DNA of 64,000 nucleotides from Entamoeba invadens IP1. Taxonomy: Eukaryota > Evosea > Mastigamoebida > Endamoebidae. The position numbers and the translations under genes were made by a program. The notes beneath the pieces are model-generated. The model did not search any database. It saw only the letters and a list, made by a program, of their open reading frames with translations, and was not told where the DNA came from. Shown here one piece after another: positions 50,884-60,582 of this stretch (position 1 is the first letter of the stretch; every line of letters starts with the position of its first letter). The stretch is taken from assembly GCF_000330505.1 (NCBI RefSeq), contig NW_004440383.1, positions 373,001 through 437,000 on the forward strand, written 5' to 3'.

Positions 50884-51499
50884 TCTATATTAACAGTTCT
50901 ATATGTACATACATAACCATTCAATGAACTTAATAAAAGCTATAACCAAACCATTTGTTTGTAATGACTTATGATAATTAAATAACAACTCATTCAATAG
51001 TAAAAAAACAAAATGTTGAGTTATAGAATATTATACTAATTACTATAATCTATTGTTATTCATCCATAACAATAATTGAATGAGGAAGAATTAAATAAGA
51101 TTTATTTTCTATTATAATATTTACTAATATCATATACCATACTTTATAATATTTTGAATTATTAAAATTGTATTGATATACTAATAACAAATAAATAGTT
51201 TAATTTAAAATTTTACTATTTCAATCATTTCTTGTAAATTTTTATTTATCATATGCTAAAATATTAACACCGTTAAAAAAAATGTTTTTTTAAAACAAAT
51301 TAAATGGGAAATTAAACTATAATTTATAATTTAGTATATTATATATTTGAATCATGAACTCCAAGTCTTGCCAAATTAATATTCTATTTTGTAACTATAA
51401 ATAAATCATATTTAAATTACTAAAAAAAAGACAACAAAATCGCCTAAAAAGAAGTAAAATAAGAAGAAGTTAACGTGACCAGCTTCTTCTCTCCTCTAC
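50884..51499. other. AT-rich intergenic region
   Basis: Six hundred bases of A/T-rich sequence between the HECT and eRF1 genes. No supported frame, repeat or RNA gene. Confidence 0.5.
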
Positions 51500-52906
51500 T
51501 TACAACCCAAATTCATCATCAATTTCATGGAACCTATCTGCCTCATCGCCGAAGATGTCATCATCGTCTTCATTTTCTTCGACAATTTCGTCCCCAGTAT
51601 TAAAGTTTTCATCGAGCTGTTCCATATCGAGTTTGTATCTTAAGATACCACCAATACCACTAAAGCCTTTGACAAACTGTGCACCCTCTTGTGTGTTGTC
51701 TGTCACAAACTCAAGTCTTGTTCCAAAGTCCTTGTAATGTTCGGAGATCCAATCGACAAAAGCCTCCTGAGCCACAAATTTCATATCAACGCCAGTCTCA
51801 GCGTCTTTCATGATTCCTCCCTCAGCGACATCAGACTCTTTCTGTGTATAAATGACTTTCTTCTCGTCAGTGTTGGGATTAATCAGTTCAGTACGAATCG
51901 ATTTCAAGTTTTCCCAGACAATCAAACGTTCGACAGCTCCCATCTCAAGTGCTTTAATAGTCTCTTGCATGCCAAAGACAAACTTACCAGTGTCCATCTT
52001 GATGTTATCCATGAATTCATTAATCAAGTCCTTTTCCGCAACAAATCTGACGTTTCTCAACGTCTCTGCAGACAACTCAATGGCTTGGTTGAATCCGTTT
52101 AATCCACCATAAGAGACATCGACTATATTCAATACAATGGCTTGAAGTCTTGGATCAAACATCATAGACTTATTAAGTACAGTCTTAAAGTCGGCAATAC
52201 CAGCAAGAATGAGCCCCGAGACATTAGGGTGGTCGTCCGTGATGAAATTCTCAACAGCAAGTTCTCCAACTCTTCTGACGTAGTTGTGTCTCTTCTCAAG
52301 TCTCAAACGTGCAAAACGGACAGATGACTGACCACCTCTCCCGTGTTTCTTGGGCAACTCAACAGTGATCTTCTGTAAAACACTTCTGGTGTTTCCTTGT
52401 AATGTTCCAAACAAAGTGCCATTCCCGTCCATAACAATAAATCCATATTTGTCATCGTTCTGCATTAAATCGGTGATAGCTTCAGTATGGAATCTATTAT
52501 CACAGAGATAAGTCGATGTATTGATCGGCTTGGGCGGTTCAAGATCAATGCATACCAACTTCTCTCCTTTCTCAGTGTATACAGAACCACAGTATATAAC
52601 TAACCCATTTGGGGGTACAATGTGGTGCAATTTAAGTCTGTTTTGGGTCGATGTAATAGCAGTGAGCACTGACTGCCTATTCACTCGCGACTTGATGTTC
52701 GTAGCAGTACCATATTCTTCAACTAGCTTCTGCATCATTTTCGATATCTGTTCTTCGGGCTTCATGATCACCGTGATCATCGATGTCCCATCACCGCGTG
52801 CCGCTTCCAAATTTTTCACAAGTCGCTTCGTCTGAAAGACTTTGATCTGCTCGTCCTCTGTCAATTCTTCTTCTTTCACCTTAACAGTCTTTCCCAATAT
52901 CGCCAT
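51500..52906 (-). CDS. Eukaryotic release factor 1 (eRF1)
   Basis: eRF1 recognises all three stop codons in the ribosomal A site and triggers peptide release. The 468-residue product, single exon from ATG 52906, has the stop-codon-recognition motifs TATNIKS (67-73; usual form TASNIKS) and YLCDNRF (133-139, the YxCxxxF motif). The catalytic GGQ is at 191-193 in GRGGQSS. The middle and C-terminal domains follow with expected spacing and an acidic end ([16 protein letters not shown]) that in other species binds eRF3. It is somewhat longer than human eRF1 (437 residues), partly through an N-terminal extension of about 9 residues. The conserved motifs fit the standard genetic code. Confidence 0.97.
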   Translation of the reverse strand: MAILGKTVKVKEEELTEDEQIKVFQTKRLVKNLEAARGDGTSMITVIMKPEEQISKMMQKLVEEYGTATNIKSRVNRQSVLTAITSTQNRLKLHHIVPPNGLVIYCGSVYTEKGEKLVCIDLEPPKPINTSTYLCDNRFHTEAITDLMQNDDKYGFIVMDGNGTLFGTLQGNTRSVLQKITVELPKKHGRGGQSSVRFARLRLEKRHNYVRRVGELAVENFITDDHPNVSGLILAGIADFKTVLNKSMMFDPRLQAIVLNIVDVSYGGLNGFNQAIELSAETLRNVRFVAEKDLINEFMDNIKMDTGKFVFGMQETIKALEMGAVERLIVWENLKSIRTELINPNTDEKKVIYTQKESDVAEGGIMKDAETGVDMKFVAQEAFVDWISEHYKDFGTRLEFVTDNTQEGAQFVKGFSGIGGILRYKLDMEQLDENFNTGDEIVEENEDDDDIFGDEADRFHEIDDEFGL

Positions 52907-53300
52907 AATACTTGTCTTTAGAGTTTTTTAGGGTTTCTTCTTTGTTTGTTAAGTTTGAGTCTTGAATGCATTTATTATTCATTAGTAAATTAATAGCAAT
53001 TTATAATATACTAGAGATTTATTATTGATATTGCCATTGAAAAAGACATTTTATTTCTACCAAATTCTTGTTTCTTTAATTTAAAATATTACAGACAAAT
53101 TACTTGCTTAATCAGACTTTTTATGAGTAAGATTTAGGTCAACAAAAAAGGGTTTTATAAACTTTTTTTGATTCTGAATGATTTGAAATTTAACTAATGT
53201 AATAATAAATGAATTATAAAATTTTATTAGAAAGAAAGTGTTTGACGAGTTACTCTTCTATTATTCAAAACTAATTAAATTCATCCCTTTTAAATCGAAA
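52907..53300. other. AT-rich intergenic region
   Basis: AT-rich spacer between two minus-strand genes, without long frames or recognisable elements. Confidence 0.5.
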
Positions 53301-54918
53301 TCAATAATCCTTCAAACAGAAGAACATCCCACTCAGATTGTATAGTGCGTCGAGTAACAGTCTCTGTCTTTTATCAAGTAACATGTATTCACTCATTTCT
53401 TCTGTGTTAAGCAACAACTTCTGCATTTCTTCTCCTTCTTTGAATTTGGCAATCAACTCCGCCTTCATCGAAATCTCCATCCGATATCTCTCCGTTGTGT
53501 TCATGATCGCCTTTGCAGTCTCTCGCAACAAAATAGCATTTGTTTGCGAGAAGTTGACAGACCACATGAAGTACGCATTCTTTCCTCCTCTCAAGTGGGA
53601 CCGGGGGACTTCTTGTCCGTTGATGAATCCCGCTTGAAACAACTTGAATAGTATTCCACGAATGTTATCAATATCACCAATTAATAAGTCTGCTATCTGA
53701 CTGTCCGTCAAGACGTGTTTCATCTTTAATACTCGAAACACATTAGCTGCCAACACTCCATATCGTGAAGACAACGTCGATTCGATCAGTTGTCCTTTTA
53801 AAAATGCAGTTGCTGCTTCCACCTCTATAACTTAGTTCGCCTTTTAATATCTCCACAGTAACATTATGTCTAACAAACGTAACTTATAGCTATTCGTCTC
53901 CGCAACTACAGCAGACTGATTCTTCGCAACAATAAATGGCTCATCTCTCGTCATCATTTCTAAATACTTTCTCACCGTCTCCGGTGGCAACTCAATCAAG
54001 TTTTGGCACAACACGGCAAAGTCCACGGGAGTCTTCCCGCACGCAGACAACTCCCACATCTTGTTGATAATCGGCCCAGCCTTCTCGTCGAATTTCTTTG
54101 TTGCCATCTCAAGTATTTTCTACACATCAAACCAAATTCTATATTGATAATATAATATAATATAACTATACTTTATTAGAACACATAGTCAACCAACAAA
54201 CAGACAGAATGTTTTCCTTGTTGTACACTTCGATATTGACCATCCAAACTGGTTCGACGTCTTCTTGATTTTCTTGGTCGAGAGGAGAGTTGATGTTTTT
54301 GATATCGACGCCCGCCTTCATCTTCTTAGGTATTGGTTTTTCGATCTCTGCTTTACTTTTCTTTCTTCCCTTCTTCTTTTGTCCGTCGTTTTGTTTCATA
54401 ATGGAGAAGGAAGGAGCTGGTGTTGAAGTTCTCTCGAGTTGTGCCAAGTCTGAAATATTCTTGTTGACTCGCATGATGTACTTTGCCTTGACGAGATCGT
54501 CGAAAGTTTTTTTGACCTCTTTACGGTCCAACTCAGGCTCTTTTGACTGGATGACAGCGTACAGATCGTCAAAGTTAAGCATTCCGTAACTCAAAAGAGT
54601 CATTGAAATACTCTTCGCAAGGTCTCCGAATTTGACTTGCATCAGCGCGACGAAGTGTGGGTGTCGCAATGAGAATAAAACTCTGTTTTGGTCTATAGAA
54701 CACACCATCGGTTCATCCTTCGAGTACCTCAAAATGCCGTGATGAAGAAGTACTAACAGTGCCTCGTAAACTCGACTGTATGGAAATTTGGTTCTTCGCC
54801 ATAAATCAAAAATTGTTGTTGGGTGAAGTAACAACTCCCGCGAAACACGTCCGACAAACTCGCCAAATTGGTTTGATATGATTTGGATGATGAGGTCGTC
54901 GTAAATTGTGGTGTTCAT
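53301..54918 (-). CDS. RNA polymerase III subunit RPC3 (C82/POLR3C), three exons
   Basis: Exons 54202-54918, 53879-54119 and 53301-53824 join across introns of 82 nt (54120-54201) and 54 nt (53825-53878). Both introns start GTTTGT and end TAG, and the result is 493 residues, close to the family's usual length. The N-terminus (FGEFVGRVSRELLLHPT, RVYEALLVLLHHGILRYS) is the RPC82 winged-helix start. A Lys-rich linker (KKKGRKKSKAE) follows, and the joined region gives a second winged-helix set (CQNLIELPPETVRKYLEMM) and a final helical coil (EEMSEYMLLDKRQRLLLDALY). RPC3 forms part of the Pol III-specific trimer needed for initiation at tRNA and 5S genes. Three separate open frames would otherwise look like three small genes. 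Confidence 0.93.
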
Positions 54919-55325
54919 CAAATAGCCCTTAACAGTTCTTCTCTTTCTTCATCGAACAGAAAACTGTACTAAAACTCTCATTCAATTTATTATAAAACAC
55001 TAGTTTGCTTGTTGGAAGAAGTTAAAAAGAAAGACTCACATTTGATTCAAAAAGGTTTTATAAATTAATTATTTTTAATACATTAAGATATATTAAGAAT
55101 TATGGGGTTTTTATAAAAAAGAATTGAAATGTGGTGATATGAATACTATATTTTTAGAATTTGTTTAACACAAATTGATTGAAAAGTCGATAAATAAGTA
55201 AAAATATAATAATAATTATTCCATCAAATAATTCATATGAAACAGGAAAATGTCGGAATAAACTATCATTACAATAGGCATTGCATTAGTAGTAACTTTA
55301 AAAAAGAACTAGAAATTAGTAAGAA
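54919..55325. other. Divergent spacer between RPC3 and the MRH-like gene
   Basis: AT-rich promoter region for two divergent genes. AAAGAACTAGAAATT lies about 10-25 bases before ATG 55326 and resembles a GAAC-plus-initiator arrangement. No other feature seen. Confidence 0.5.
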
Positions 55326-55985
55326 ATGTTGACAACACTTCTGCTTATCGCTGCTGCCCTCGGGGGTCCATGCAAATACTTAAAGGATTTACACAGAAAG
55401 AACAATGACTACCACGTCACAAGGCAAGACGCCGATGGGGACCTCTATTTTAACTTGTGTGGACATGTCGACTCGGACTTGAGTATCGATAAGAGTGACA
55501 TTTCAGTCGTCTTAAACTCAACAACATTTGAGAGTGTCATTGTCTTGGGATACACACACACGGAGACTGTAACGATTTCCGAAGACAAGAACAAAGTCTC
55601 TTTTCACTACGATGGACAGAGTTTGTCGACGTTGTTGCTCTCTGCTTTGGTCGAAGTCTCTTGTGGCCTTGATACTTCAGCTAACATTCAACCATCGAAG
55701 AGTGACTATATGTTCATATTCAGTTTCACATCGCCATACGCCTGTAATATTAGTGAAGGCTTCCCGATCGTTGGTGTAATCTTGTGCTCTATATTGGTGG
55801 CGGGTATCATTTTGTACTTTGTCATCGGAATTAGTCTGAACATTTTCGTCTTTAAAAGAAATGGAATGGAAATCTTCCCAAATTTTAAGTTTTGGTATGG
55901 CTTGCCAAGACTCGTTTTGGACGGTATGGAATTCACTTTCTGTTGCAAGAAACCTGGTTCGGAATACCAAAATCTCTCAGTTTAA
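55326..55985 (+). CDS. MRH/mannose-6-phosphate-receptor-like type I membrane protein
   Basis: ATG 55326 opens a signal peptide (MLTTLLLIAAALG). The ectodomain has GPCKYL, DLYFNLCG, VSCG and SFTSPYAC, with Cys spacing and the LYFNLCG strand matching mannose-6-phosphate receptor homology (MRH) or Atg27-type domains. A transmembrane helix at about residues 150-176 follows. The cytosolic tail contains FPNFKFWYGLPRLVLDGMEF, a stretch like that of other MPR/Mrl1-type proteins, and ends SEYQNLSV; YQNL is a YxxPhi sorting signal. It is probably a sorting receptor moving between Golgi and endosomes. Sugar-binding residues cannot be verified by eye. Confidence 0.83.
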   Translation: MLTTLLLIAAALGGPCKYLKDLHRKNNDYHVTRQDADGDLYFNLCGHVDSDLSIDKSDISVVLNSTTFESVIVLGYTHTETVTISEDKNKVSFHYDGQSLSTLLLSALVEVSCGLDTSANIQPSKSDYMFIFSFTSPYACNISEGFPIVGVILCSILVAGIILYFVIGISLNIFVFKRNGMEIFPNFKFWYGLPRLVLDGMEFTFCCKKPGSEYQNLSV

Positions 55986-56585
55986 TTAAAATCCACTACG
56001 TTCTTGTTTGTAACTATTAACTGTAATACATTGTATTAGTGTTACTAGTAAAATAAACTCTGCCTATCTCTTCTTTTGTTCGATTTTTTTGGGCTGTACT
56101 AAAGATATAAATGCAATAAAACTATTTTTTATTAAAGAATTAAAAAGCCGAATTTGAAGACAAAAATTCAATGGTCTTGACAAGCCTCAAACTTGGACTT
56201 TGATACTAGTTTACACATTTATAAAAAAGCCATAAAAGAACTATAAAATATAAGAGGCAGTTGAAGAAAATGACAAAATGTTTTTGAGACTTTCCCGAAA
56301 TATGAAGTATTGACTGCTTAGAGAATGGTGAGGGAAAAAAAACGAACATCCACGTGGTGTATAGTTAGCCCAAAAAACAATCCCGTCTTATTAAGCGTAA
56401 AACACTTGAATCTCTAAACAAAAAACAATAAGCCAAACACTATTTACCATAACCAAATGATGTTATTTGAAATAGAAATAGTAAGGTGTTACCACCAATA
56501 AAGAAGAAATGCTTAGAATAACTAAAGAACTGGTCGTCACTGTATAAGGGAGAGCAGGAACTAAAAATTTCACTACCAATTACTT
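55986..56585. other. Intergenic region with candidate promoter elements
   Basis: Spacer between two plus-strand genes. TTCCCGAAAT at 56292-56301 repeats the motif seen before two other genes. Immediately before the RRM gene are AGAACT (about 56525) and the GGAACT/initiator pair at 56557-56572. No gene is supported. Confidence 0.55.
56557..56572 (+). promoter_or_regulatory. GAAC-like and initiator-like core promoter
   Basis: GGAACT (56557-56562) is followed directly by AAAAATTTCA (56563-56572), close to the E. histolytica initiator consensus AAAAATTCA. The ATG at 56586 is 13 bases further on, a typical Entamoeba leader length. Confidence 0.5.
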
Positions 56586-57299
56586 ATGACCAAGTTATAC
56601 ATCGGAAACCTCGACTTCCAGACCACGAACGAAGAACTTAAAGCCGCCTTCCAGGCTTACAACGTTGTTGAAGTCAACATCCTTAAGACCCCAATCAACC
56701 TTTCTAGAGGCTTTGGGTTCATCGACGTCAAGACCGAAGAGGACGCCAAGAAGGCGTTGGAAATGGACAAGAAGACCATTGGAAAGCGTTCGATCCGTGT
56801 CGAGTTAGCTCTTCCAGAAGACAAGAAAGTGAAGAGAGAGGAAGGTGCTAGAAGACCATACGGCTACCACGCCCGTAGACCATATGCCCCAAGACAAAAC
56901 AGATATGCAAGAAGAGAAGAAGGTGAAGAGCCAAGAGAATCAAGACCAGCAAGACAACCAAGATTCGCTAGAAAGCCAAGAGACACCACCCCAAAGGAAC
57001 TCTCTGAGACCAATTTGTTCGTTAAGAATTTGCCATTCAAGTTGTCTGACGAGGAATTCAAGAAGCTTTTCGAGAAGTACGAAGTTGTTGAAGCTTCTGT
57101 CGTTAGAAGAAACTACAGAAAGGCTGAGAACGTTTCTAAGGGTTATGGATTCGTCACACTGAAGTCTGCTGAACAACAAAAGAAGGCCGTCGCTGAGGTG
57201 AATGGAACTGAAATCGATGGAAGAAAGATCTCTGTCGCAGTCGCTTTCAAAAGACCAGAAAAGCCAACCGAAGTCAAAACGGAAACCAAAACTGAGTGA
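56586..57299 (+). CDS. RNA-binding protein with two RRMs and an Arg-rich linker
   Basis: The 237-residue product begins at ATG 56586. RRM1 (about residues 3-77) has RNP2 LYIGNL and RNP1 RGFGFIDV. RRM2 (about residues 142-222) has LFVKNL and KGYGFVTL. The linker, residues 80-135, is extremely rich in Arg, Tyr, Pro and Glu (RRPYGYHARRPYAPRQ), a likely RNA-binding or phase-separating segment and possible methylation target. The gene has the most GC-rich, codon-optimised sequence in the window (AAG, CCA, GTC and GAC dominate), which suggests high expression. Role is probably in rRNA or mRNA packaging or processing, similar to nucleolin-like two-RRM proteins; an exact orthologue cannot be named. 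Confidence 0.93.
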   Translation: MTKLYIGNLDFQTTNEELKAAFQAYNVVEVNILKTPINLSRGFGFIDVKTEEDAKKALEMDKKTIGKRSIRVELALPEDKKVKREEGARRPYGYHARRPYAPRQNRYARREEGEEPRESRPARQPRFARKPRDTTPKELSETNLFVKNLPFKLSDEEFKKLFEKYEVVEASVVRRNYRKAENVSKGYGFVTLKSAEQQKKAVAEVNGTEIDGRKISVAVAFKRPEKPTEVKTETKTE

Positions 57300-57479
57300 A
57301 TTCACGACGTATAAGTCAGTTACACTGTTCTGTTCTTTTTAGGGTTTGTATGACTCATTTATGGTTTTTTACTATCAAATTATAGTTTTTTTCAACTCGA
57401 CTTTTGTTGTATAAATATCAGTTTGATATAGTATAATTATGATTAAATGATAGTACAATTGAGTTGGCTAATAATTCAA

Positions 57480-60381
57480 TTACAAAGAGGAGCACTGACT
57501 TAACTCGGCGTAGAAGTCGTTGTTTCTGAAGTAATAGTCTTCCCAAATTGAGACGTTTGACATGATGAAAGAAGGGAAATAAGGTGTGGTTATAGCGATG
57601 AAGGATGGATTTAAAAAGTCGTTGACATTGCTAAGGATGTAACTTGGGAGACTGAGTGTGTTTTTCAAACTTGCATGTTGGACCGTGTTTTCGAAGAACC
57701 AAGAGAATTTTGCGTCGTACAAACTATCAGCAAGAAAGATAAGCAGTTTGTCGTTGAATTGGAAATTGTTTTTGCCGTTGACCAGGACCAAATGAACTGC
57801 CTCTAAAAATTGGAAAAAGATGGGAGACGTTGCTTTGTCATTGATGGAGTCAAGACCTTCTCTAAAACTGGATTGATTGACTCTTTTCAAATTTGGAAAT
57901 GCAGATGTTAAAGAAGGAAGTGGATCAATGGCCCAAGTCACTCCACACCCTGTCCGTAAAGAGAACCGATGACCTGCTGATATCCATTCGCGTTGGATTA
58001 ACACCAAAAATCCTTCAATAGTTCCTTACTATTAATATATAGTTTTAATACTGAATGAATAACAAACTATAATATGGATCAAGCATAATCAAGACTAAAG
58101 ATATAAGTTGGCACGTTATATCCCATCCATTACGACAATGAATTAAGATGGAACTGCCGTTATACAATTTCTTTGCAATATCAATTGAATAAGAAATGAG
58201 TTGGTCGATTTCTTGTAACCACTTTGAGTTGTTAATATCCAACACAAAGGTGTAACTTCTTTTGTCGCCAAAGAATAAAACTTTCAAAAGGGAGTAAAAC
58301 GATTGTTTGATCTCTTTAATTCCATCCATTGACAAATTCACAAAAGTACAAAATGGATATGACAGTTGTGTCTCCATCCCACCCCCTTGTATTCGTGTTG
58401 CTTTTGCACTGAGTTTTGGTCGTGCATCAAACACAATTATTGTTTTCTGTGGTGACAAGTTTTTAAGCGACTCAAGTATCTGAATATCATCATCACAGAC
58501 ATTCTGTCCAAACGTCCCAACTAAAGGCTGTGAACTTCGTGCAAGACATTGCATATTTGGACCAACCCAACTGATGATTGGAAAACGCCCTTTTGCTCGG
58601 TAATTCGTAAGAGATCCCATATCATAATTTCCAAATGGAAGTAACACCTTCTCTGGGTATGACTCACACTTAAATACTAAACTACTTTTATCATTTGAAA
58701 ACGTTTTAAATATGTTCTCCGCTATAACAAATCGTTTGTCACCAACAACTCCGATCCTTTGGAAATCAAACATCGGGTCGACTATTCGACTCTCAACACT
58801 TTGAGTAATGTCTATGCCTCGGAACGCAAAGATCTCAGAAGTCGTCCGTGGGAAGAGTAATTTATTCTCGGTGTAGACGTGCAACACTCGTGGGGTGACA
58901 GAATTGCCCATTTTGAATAGCACTTGTTTGATGTCTTTAGTTGCAAAATAAAGCAAATCAGTCGACTCATCCAATGAACAGAAAATGCAAGAAAACACTG
59001 CGTTGTGTGGTATTCGTACAAACGCTCCATTTTTCCATATTAACGTTTGATATGTTGTGATCAAGATGTTGTGTTCCACATATAACATAACTTCCATATT
59101 TGGTATCATTAACGAAATGGCCTTATACGTTTTGGGGCGTTTGAGGCGTGAGGTTAAATAAGGAAATGTCTTTGCTCTGACAACCCCAATTTTTTCAACA
59201 CGACTGTCACATAAAACAGTTTCACAATTTGATATGACAGTAATGTTGCCATCGATATGGGCAAATGCGTAGTAATCACACCCTATACAAAGTGAGTGCA
59301 AAACGTTGCTCACAGTTGTTGTATTGGTCAAACAGACTTTAAAGACTTCCTTCTTGTCAACTTTGATAAACGACGAATTGTTGTTCAAAGAAAACACTTC
59401 GACGGGAATAGTACCTCTTGTAGGAAGTGAATTGAATGATATTTGTGTTGCAACAAGTAACACATCATTGGATGTTTTCATCACATCGACACACAACACT
59501 CCTTCATTTTCTACATACTCAAATAGACTGTTGTCCTCTTTCATTTCTTCTAGAATATATAACCCCTTTCTTCGGTATAATTTCAATGTCGAGTCGTTCA
59601 AATCGGAGACTATAAAAATGCGTTGTCTGAGTTCCTGGCATGTCCAAGTCTTATCTACTATCATTTCAAACGTTTGTTGGTTTTGAATCATCACTATGCA
59701 AACAACTTCGTTTGTAAAACAGTTTGAAACAACATAGTCGATTTCCTCTTCTTCAACTATCACATCCTCTTCATTAATTTCGGTAATAATACCATGTCTC
59801 ATGATCTTCCGGAGAGTTAAGACTGTTTTTTTGTTTAACATCCCCCAAATCAAACTACTCCCACGGAGTAACTTGACTCGCTTTCGTTGGTCAACCCATT
59901 CAAGTGCATAATTCATCCACCCAAGTGATGTGTACTTGTCTGATATGAGTTCCATCATTATCAATATTTGATAAAAGAAGTGGACCAAGTCACTCACTTT
60001 AGTGGTGTTGTTATACACTATATTGACAGCAAAGCAATCGTATTGTATGATTATCGTTTTACTCTCTGATGGTACCAAATAGAGTTTATTCACATTTTTG
60101 TAAGGAAAGCATAACACATCCATCACGCCACTCACTGGCAAATTTGGAAATTGCATCTCAGTTATTTCAGTTTTCCCATTCTCGTCCGTGACCCGTTCAA
60201 AGTACCACATTTTGTCTGAGTTAAAATACTCCGAGTAATTATAAGTGAATTTGCCGACGTTCTTATCAAAAAGAAAATTGGTTTGACTCAACTTGAAGAG
60301 GGGAAGATTGTCGTTGATGTTCAGTGGTGTCTGTGGTGTTAAGCAAAATGCTTTCCTTGTGCTCCGGCTTTTTGCCAACAT
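57480..60381 (-). CDS. Myotubularin-family protein with disrupted catalytic loop
   Basis: Exon 1 (58068-60381) and exon 2 (57480-58024) join across a 43-nt intron (58025-58067; GTTTGT...GTAAG), giving 952 residues. The join restores [25 protein letters not shown], a family block. SLTNYRAKGRFPIISWV, CLARSSQPLVGTFGQN and LLIFLADSLY also match myotubularin phosphatase domains, which remove the 3-phosphate from PI3P and PI(3,5)P2 on endosomes. The active site, normally HCSDGWDRT, reads HCRNGWDIT (around Cys749): the Cys remains but the essential Arg is Ile. It is therefore probably a pseudophosphatase that binds lipid or partners an active homologue. The N-terminal about 530 residues are beta-rich and unassigned. 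Confidence 0.9.
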
Positions 60382-60582
60382 ACAATTTTGAGTTCAAGTT
60401 TTCATGTTTTCCCATTCATTTTTGAAAAGGACTGAATTTCTTTCTTTGATTAAAAAATTTAATCAAAAAGTTTCAATGAAAACTTCGTTTGGTAATTCGT
60501 TAAAATGGACTTTGAAAAAACTAGTCAAAAATGCAAAAAACCGACAAAACGAATAACATTCTGAATAACAAAAAAAAGCATT

